From Acidobacteriota bacterium (GTDB lineage: Bacteria > Acidobacteriota > Blastocatellia > Pyrinomonadales > Pyrinomonadaceae): a DNA stretch of 64,000 nt. A program made the position numbers and the translations under genes. The stretch is taken from contig JADJWI010000003.1 in assembly GCA_016716435.1 (NCBI GenBank), positions 496,001 to 560,000 on the forward strand, given 5' to 3'. Position 1 is the first letter of the stretch. Each line of letters opens with the position of its first letter. The notes beneath the pieces are model-generated. The model did no database searches and had not been told where the DNA came from. It saw only the letters and a program-made list of their open reading frames with translations. This document shows, piece after piece, positions 59,711 through 64,000 of the stretch.

Positions 59711-60460
59711 TCACCACGGCCGCTTTTGATAGAACGTGACAAATGCATCGCCATCGACCATCAGCATCGGGTCGCCGGTTCGCGGGTGGTTTCGACGTTC
59801 GAGTGTGTAGGTTTTGGTCTCTCCGCTGTTGGAACGAGCTGTGAGGGTCGTCGCGGTCGCGCTCCAGCGGCCGGCATCGCGGCTTTGCGAGTTGGACCCG
59901 CCGTAGATATTTGAGTTGCTGGTTTCGCCGGAGTATTCATAGGTTCCGTCCGGATGGAGCGTGAAGCAAATATCGGATTGGCGGCCGCCGCCTTGTGCCT
60001 GAACATTCGCCGAATAGCACCATTTCCCGACAAGGTCCTGCGGATTTCCGCCGCCACCACCGCTATTGCCGCCACCGCCATCGCCGCGATTCCCGCCGCC
60101 GCCGCGTCGTGCCAGAAGTGTCAACGCCTCTTCCGCTCCTTCTTTATCCGTCCGCGAGTATATGACCTTTCTGCCTTCGACCCAGACGGTCAGCGTGTCG
60201 CCCTTGAGCTCAAACGGAAAATCGGCGGCTTCCTCGCCTTGCGAGATGATCAGCACTTTGCCAAGCAAAGCCCATTCGTAACTGTCTCCATTGAGGATCA
60301 GCACGCCCTTTGGCCTAAATTCCACGACCGCCTCGCTACTGACCCAATAGCCAAGTAGTTGCGAACGTGTGTCGGTCTTAGTTTGTGCACTGCCGGCTGC
60401 GGCCATTGCCATCAACATAAGAATGGCGAATAGAGATTTTCTGGTTAGCATCTGTTTCAT
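59711..60460 (-). CDS. Secreted protein with glycine linker between two beta domains
   Basis: A 249-residue exported protein from ATG 60460 (AAAGGA 6 nt upstream); an upstream extension to 60556 lacks support. Signal peptide to about residue 22. First domain LLGYWVSSEAVVEFRPKGVL, a glycine-rich linker near 111-135 (RGGGGNRGDGGGGNSGGGG), and a second domain LVGKWCYSANVQ to GRWSATATTLTARSN, both lipocalin-like. The layout resembles the protein at 10798. It lies 53 nt upstream of the 1121-residue gene on the same strand and may be co-transcribed with it. Function unknown. Confidence 0.75.
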   Translation of the reverse strand: MKQMLTRKSLFAILMLMAMAAAGSAQTKTDTRSQLLGYWVSSEAVVEFRPKGVLILNGDSYEWALLGKVLIISQGEEAADFPFELKGDTLTVWVEGRKVIYSRTDKEGAEEALTLLARRGGGGNRGDGGGGNSGGGGGNPQDLVGKWCYSANVQAQGGGRQSDICFTLHPDGTYEYSGETSNSNIYGGSNSQSRDAGRWSATATTLTARSNSGETKTYTLERRNHPRTGDPMLMVDGDAFVTFYQKRPW

Positions 60461-60744
60461 TTTTTCCTTTAAGTTATTTGAGATCGGACGGCTCGGGCTC
60501 CTAGAAGCATCATTTGATCTCGGTACGCTGAAGGACGGCATTGGGCACGTGTTCACTTCCGCCCGAAATATCCGTCATGTCTATTGAGTTGCAAGCGGTG
60601 TCATTCTCTCCGGAGCGTGTCTGCGGCGTGAACTCCCGCTCGTGAGGCTCTCCCGGACGCACCTCGCTGATAATGGTCTCGCGGCGATGTTCGATCTTTA
60701 TGGTTGTTCGTATGATCCTCATGTTCTTTGCCGAGCGAAAACTG

Positions 60745-60774
60745 TTGAAACTGATATCGTTTGTATCGTATGCT
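60745..60774 (+). promoter_or_regulatory. Sigma-70-like promoter of the TPR regulator
   Basis: TTGAAA at 60745-60750, an 18-nt spacer, and TATGCT at 60769-60774 make a fair promoter. The ATG at 60825 lies about 50 nt downstream. Confidence 0.45.
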
Positions 60775-60824
60775 CTTGCTGGAATACCTTTAACCCGTCT
60801 AAATTTCGGCTAAAATTTCAGTGA

Positions 60825-62750
60825 ATGCAGAGTCAGAGCCCGGTAAGCTACAAATTCGGCGACTATTCTCTTAGGACGGAGGATGGAAGTTTGTGGTGTG
60901 GGCATGAGCGAATCGCCGTTACCCAAAAGGCGGTTGAAATGCTTACCTTGCTTTTGGAACATCGCGGCCGCGTGGTCACGAGGGAAAAGATCATCGAAGC
61001 GCTCTGGCCGGATACGTTCGTTGACGAAAACAACCTTTCAGTCACTGTCTCGATGCTCCGAAAGGCTTTTGGCGAGAGCGCGAGCTCGCCAAAGTTTATT
61101 GAGACGATCCCGCGCAAGGGCTACAGATTCAATGCCGATGTAACTGAATCAGCAACCTCGCTTGTGATTACCGAAAGCGAGACTATGAGCACCGTGATCG
61201 AGCATACAGAGATCGATGACGGGAACACGGTGGCGCTCGCTGAGCTCAGGAGCGGATTGCGGCGTCAGCAGTATATTCTTGTTCCTGTCGCCGCTGCTCT
61301 GATCGCGCTCTTCGCTTTCGTCGGCTGGACATATTTTCGCGGCGGGAATGAGAACTCCGGATCCGGTGCAGGAACCTCGCGTCCGATCGCCGTCTTGCCG
61401 TTTCGGGACCTTTCAGGCGACGAACGAAGCAAGCAGATCTCGATCGGGTTGGCCGATTCGCTGGTCACGAAACTGGCAAGCATCCCCGAACTTACCGTTC
61501 GTCCGACGAGTTCGGTCATCGCACTTGCCGACGGGCCATACGACGTAAAGGCTGCAGTTGAGCGGCTTAAGGTTGAAAACTACCTTGAAGGGACGATCCA
61601 GAATAATGCCGGTCAAATGAAAGTCTCCGTTCAGCTTGTCAGGGCTGCCGATGGTTTTGTTATTTGGGCCGAGAGTTTCGAGGACTCGGCGGCGAACATC
61701 CTAAAGCTGCAAGACGCCATTGCGATGAGGGTCTTTTCAGCAATGCGAATCAAGGTATCGCCCGGCAAGCGGGAGACTATGGCTCGAAAAGAGTCATCGA
61801 ACGCGGAGGCGAATTCGCTTTATCTGCGTGCCCGCTACTTCTGGAACAAACGTGGAACGGACAATATAAAGAGGTCGATCGAGCTTTTTGAGGAAGCGGT
61901 CGAGAAAGACCCGGCGTTCGCCCTCGGTTTCGTGGGAATTTCAGATGCGTATCAGATGCTCAGCGAATATGGCGGCATCGAGCGTAAGCTGGCAATGGAT
62001 CGGGCTCGGGCCGCGGTAACGCGGGCGATAGAGCTAGATGACCAGATGGGCGAGGCCTACTGTTCGCTCGGATATCTACAGGCATTTTACGACTGGGATT
62101 TTGAGGCGGCGGAGGTCAGTTTCAAGAGGGCGATCGAACTCTCGCCAAACCATGCCACCGCCCACCAGTGGTTCGGCGAATTGCGGGCGGCCCAGGGGCG
62201 TTGGGAAGAAGGTATCGTTCAGATGCGGCGAGCTGCTGAGATCGACCCCGTTTCACCGATCATTCTTACGGACGTCGCCTCGCTCTATTATATCGGCCGG
62301 CGTTACAACGATGCGATCGAGACAGCACTTAAGGTCGAAGAATTGGTTCCAAACTTTGCGATGGCTCATTACTTTCTTGCCTTTAGCTACGCGCAGAAAG
62401 GAATGGAGGAGGAAACCAAGAAGTATTATCACTCCGCCGATGCGACTTGGATACCGGGATTGAAGAATTCGGGCGATGACTCCTATTCAACTCTTTCGTT
62501 AAAGGAGCTTTATAAACGGCGGTATCGTAATGCAACGAACCCGCCGCTCAGCGATTATCTTAACGGTTATCAGAAGGCAATGGCTGCTGTTCTGGCCGGC
62601 GACCATGATGGCACATTCATGTGGCTTGAGGTGGCATTGGCCGGCCGTGACCGGTGGTTCGTGAACCTGCCGATGGATCCGATCTGGGATCCGATCCGTT
62701 CGGACCCGCGATATGCAGAATTACTTCGTCGAGGTGGACTCCGAGGTTGA
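60825..62750 (+). CDS. CadC-like winged-helix regulator with TPR repeats
   Basis: A 641-residue transmembrane regulator. Residues 8-104 are an OmpR-type winged helix (NLSVTVSMLRKAFGESASSP, IPRKGYRF at 95-102). A membrane helix lies at about 151-170. Residues 186-300 are a TolB-like N-terminal domain (RPIAVLPFRDLSGDERSKQI, TVRPTSSVIAL), as in adenylate-cyclase-associated sensors. From about 330 to the end are TPRs, including ALGFVGISDAYQMLSEYGGI and EAYCSLGYLQAFYDWDFEAA. Such proteins respond to membrane or metabolic signals. The stop is one nucleotide before the ATG of the DUF962 gene, so they are coupled. Confidence 0.9.
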   Translation: MQSQSPVSYKFGDYSLRTEDGSLWCGHERIAVTQKAVEMLTLLLEHRGRVVTREKIIEALWPDTFVDENNLSVTVSMLRKAFGESASSPKFIETIPRKGYRFNADVTESATSLVITESETMSTVIEHTEIDDGNTVALAELRSGLRRQQYILVPVAAALIALFAFVGWTYFRGGNENSGSGAGTSRPIAVLPFRDLSGDERSKQISIGLADSLVTKLASIPELTVRPTSSVIALADGPYDVKAAVERLKVENYLEGTIQNNAGQMKVSVQLVRAADGFVIWAESFEDSAANILKLQDAIAMRVFSAMRIKVSPGKRETMARKESSNAEANSLYLRARYFWNKRGTDNIKRSIELFEEAVEKDPAFALGFVGISDAYQMLSEYGGIERKLAMDRARAAVTRAIELDDQMGEAYCSLGYLQAFYDWDFEAAEVSFKRAIELSPNHATAHQWFGELRAAQGRWEEGIVQMRRAAEIDPVSPIILTDVASLYYIGRRYNDAIETALKVEELVPNFAMAHYFLAFSYAQKGMEEETKKYYHSADATWIPGLKNSGDDSYSTLSLKELYKRRYRNATNPPLSDYLNGYQKAMAAVLAGDHDGTFMWLEVALAGRDRWFVNLPMDPIWDPIRSDPRYAELLRRGGLRG

Positions 62751-62751
62751 A

Positions 62752-63084
62752 ATGCCAGAAAGGATAAGGACCTACAGAGACTTCTGGGACTTTTACGTCA
62801 GCGAGCATTCAAAGCCGATGACCCGCAACCTGCATTTCGTCGGGACAACGCTCGGGCTGCTGCTTCTTGCGTGGTTCATTTGGCGCGGTACGTGGTACTA
62901 CTTTCCGCTCTCGCTGGTCGTAGGCTACGCCTTCGCCTGGTTCGCTCATTTTGTCGTCGAAAAGAACCGGCCCGCCACGTTCAAGTACCCGCTCTGGTCT
63001 TTCATCTCTGATTACAAGATGATCTGGTATATGCTTACCGGCCGGATGGGCCGAGAGGTCGAGCGCGTGCAGAACGGCCGTTAG
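62752..63084 (+). CDS. DUF962/Mpo1-like membrane protein
   Basis: A 110-residue protein from ATG 62752, which has GAGGTTGAA upstream and begins one nucleotide after the regulator stop; an ATG at 62713 inside that gene would add 13 residues. The start RTYRDFWDFYVSEHSKPMTR and the HFVGTTLGL and AHFVVEKNRPATFKYPLWSF segments match the DUF962 family, related to yeast Mpo1, an iron dioxygenase of fatty acid alpha-oxidation. The HxxG and EKNRP histidine positions are kept. An enzyme role in lipid breakdown is possible. Confidence 0.88.
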   Translation: MPERIRTYRDFWDFYVSEHSKPMTRNLHFVGTTLGLLLLAWFIWRGTWYYFPLSLVVGYAFAWFAHFVVEKNRPATFKYPLWSFISDYKMIWYMLTGRMGREVERVQNGR

Positions 63085-63155
63085 TTCAACTTCCTGTAAA
63101 TAAATCCCTCGGCAATCTATCTTTAATCTCGTCGGTTAGGCTAGAATCTCGAATT

Positions 63156-63794
63156 ATGTTTGCTGCCGGTGAAATCGTCGATGTTGACCCAAAGGCGCTG
63201 AGCTCGACCATCGAGTTCCTGACGGCGATGATCACGCCCGCGCTTCTTATCTCCGCAACCGGTTCGCTCGTGCTTTCGACCTCGACCCGGCTCGGACGCG
63301 TTGTTGACCGCGTCCGCGATCTCGAAAAGCGGCTGAGCGAGCTGATACTCGTCGAAGATAAGACGTCCGTTCCGCTTTATGAAAAGCGCGTTGATACGGT
63401 CGTTAGCCTGCTCGATAAAGTAACGAGCCGTGCCCGCATACTCCAAAAGGCAATGGGCACGTTTTACTACGGGCTTGGCTTTTTTGTCCTGACGAGTGTG
63501 ACCATCGCTTTCGTCGGCGTCTTTCCGGCAGTGGCCGTTTACCGGTGGCTGCCGATCCCGATCGGAATAGTCGGTATAATGTATCTGGCCATTGGGAGCG
63601 TTCTCATGATCCGCGAAACATGGATGGCAACGGCGACCGTAAATGCCGAAATGGATTTTACATGGGCACTCGCGCAGGAAGTGGCGCCGAAAGAGATCAT
63701 CGAGAAATATACATACAATGTTCATGGACGCAGAAGATTTCGTTCCAAAGCATCAGGTGCTCCTGCGGGAGAAGACGCTCCGCCCGAGAGTTGA
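63156..63794 (+). CDS. DUF2721 family membrane protein
   Basis: A 212-residue inner-membrane protein of the DUF2721 type. Hydrophobic helices at about 19-40, 101-125 and 130-150; the conserved TRLGRVVDRVRDLEKRLSEL follows the first helix. It has no known activity. The end overlaps the start of the radical SAM gene at 63718 by 77 nt in another frame, so one start or the other may be adjusted. Confidence 0.85.
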   Translation: MFAAGEIVDVDPKALSSTIEFLTAMITPALLISATGSLVLSTSTRLGRVVDRVRDLEKRLSELILVEDKTSVPLYEKRVDTVVSLLDKVTSRARILQKAMGTFYYGLGFFVLTSVTIAFVGVFPAVAVYRWLPIPIGIVGIMYLAIGSVLMIRETWMATATVNAEMDFTWALAQEVAPKEIIEKYTYNVHGRRRFRSKASGAPAGEDAPPES

Positions 63795-64000
63795 AGCTTT
63801 AGAAGAACTTCTACGCTCGTGCACCGTCTGCCCAAAGGATTGCGGCAACGACCGCCTCAATGATGAGATCGCGGCCTGCTATTCCGGGCGGCTGCCGATC
63901 GTCTCAAGCTACACCGCTCACTTCGGCGAAGAGCCGTGCCTCTCCGGCTCCCGCGGTGCGGGGAATATCTTTTTCGGCAACTGCAATCTCCGCTGCGTTT
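63718..64000 (+). CDS. Radical SAM protein, PflA-like (partial, cut by right edge)
   Basis: The first 94 residues are visible. They contain CTVCPKDCGNDRLND near residue 37 and GEEPCLSGSRGAGNIFFGNC with CNLRC at the end, the marks of the pyruvate formate-lyase-activating-enzyme-like radical SAM group (YjjW/PflX type). The CxxxCxxC cluster motif begins at the very edge (NCNLRC) and continues outside. The ATG at 63718 lies within the DUF2721 gene; ATG 63724 is also possible. Confidence 0.85.
   Translation, partial: MFMDAEDFVPKHQVLLREKTLRPRVEALEELLRSCTVCPKDCGNDRLNDEIAACYSGRLPIVSSYTAHFGEEPCLSGSRGAGNIFFGNCNLRCV

Overview
The window is a chromosomal segment from a GC-rich, Gram-negative-type bacterium. 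The gene style points to an acidobacterium of the Blastocatellia/Pyrinomonadaceae kind: transcription factors that fuse an N-terminal winged helix to a membrane segment and TPR or TolB-like repeats, many large secreted proteins ending in FG-GAP, BACON, SdrD-like or peptidase S74 modules, the futalosine menaquinone route, and intergenic spaces filled with short word-like repeats. The taxon is an inference from gene content; there is no rRNA to confirm it. I found no tRNA, rRNA, CRISPR array, prophage or intact insertion sequence.

Layout. 1-1853 (minus): a xylose-type sugar ABC transporter (permease cut by the window edge, plus a double ATPase). 2005-3957: acetyl-CoA synthetase. 4040-4237: an orphan DUF433 protein. 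4310-6609: a methionine salvage cluster (mtnB, an unknown gene, mtnD, mtnC), then a CHY zinc-finger protein and msrA. 7722-11331: a large secreted SdrD-like protein, a half-size GDT1 transporter and a small secreted protein. 11332-15236: a decayed region with an RHS fragment, a truncated secreted-protein remnant with an in-frame stop, a 625-residue S74-terminated repeat protein flanked by inverted copies of a 27-bp sequence, and a dense mosaic of palindromes and short-period repeats. 15237-23080: hydrolases, aminodeoxychorismate-lyase-like enzyme, DUF1287 protein, an SLC13-type transporter and a flippase-like membrane protein.

23174-29902 (minus) is the most novel stretch: eight tightly spaced genes encoding an anchored protein, three tandem paralogues of an unrecognised secreted family, a lipoprotein, two small proteins and an M23 peptidase, divergent from a winged-helix/TolB-like regulator (30088-32277). 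I propose it as one cell-envelope system under that regulator.

32368-49386: mostly housekeeping and transport genes (acyl-CoA dehydrogenase, a frameshifted radical SAM gene, cyclophilin, M1 aminopeptidase, aromatic amino acid decarboxylase, alanine/glycine symporter, dicarboxylate transporter, PpiD-like chaperone, NAD kinase, alkyltransferase-like protein, cyclase). 49409-52291: mqnA and mqnC of futalosine-dependent menaquinone synthesis, separated by a YdeI-like gene and a probable 33-residue membrane protein. 52418-64000: secreted and membrane proteins, a fatty acid desaturase, a 1121-residue beta-helix/BACON/FG-GAP protein, a second winged-helix regulator with TPRs, DUF962 and DUF2721 membrane proteins, and the start of a radical SAM gene cut by the right edge.
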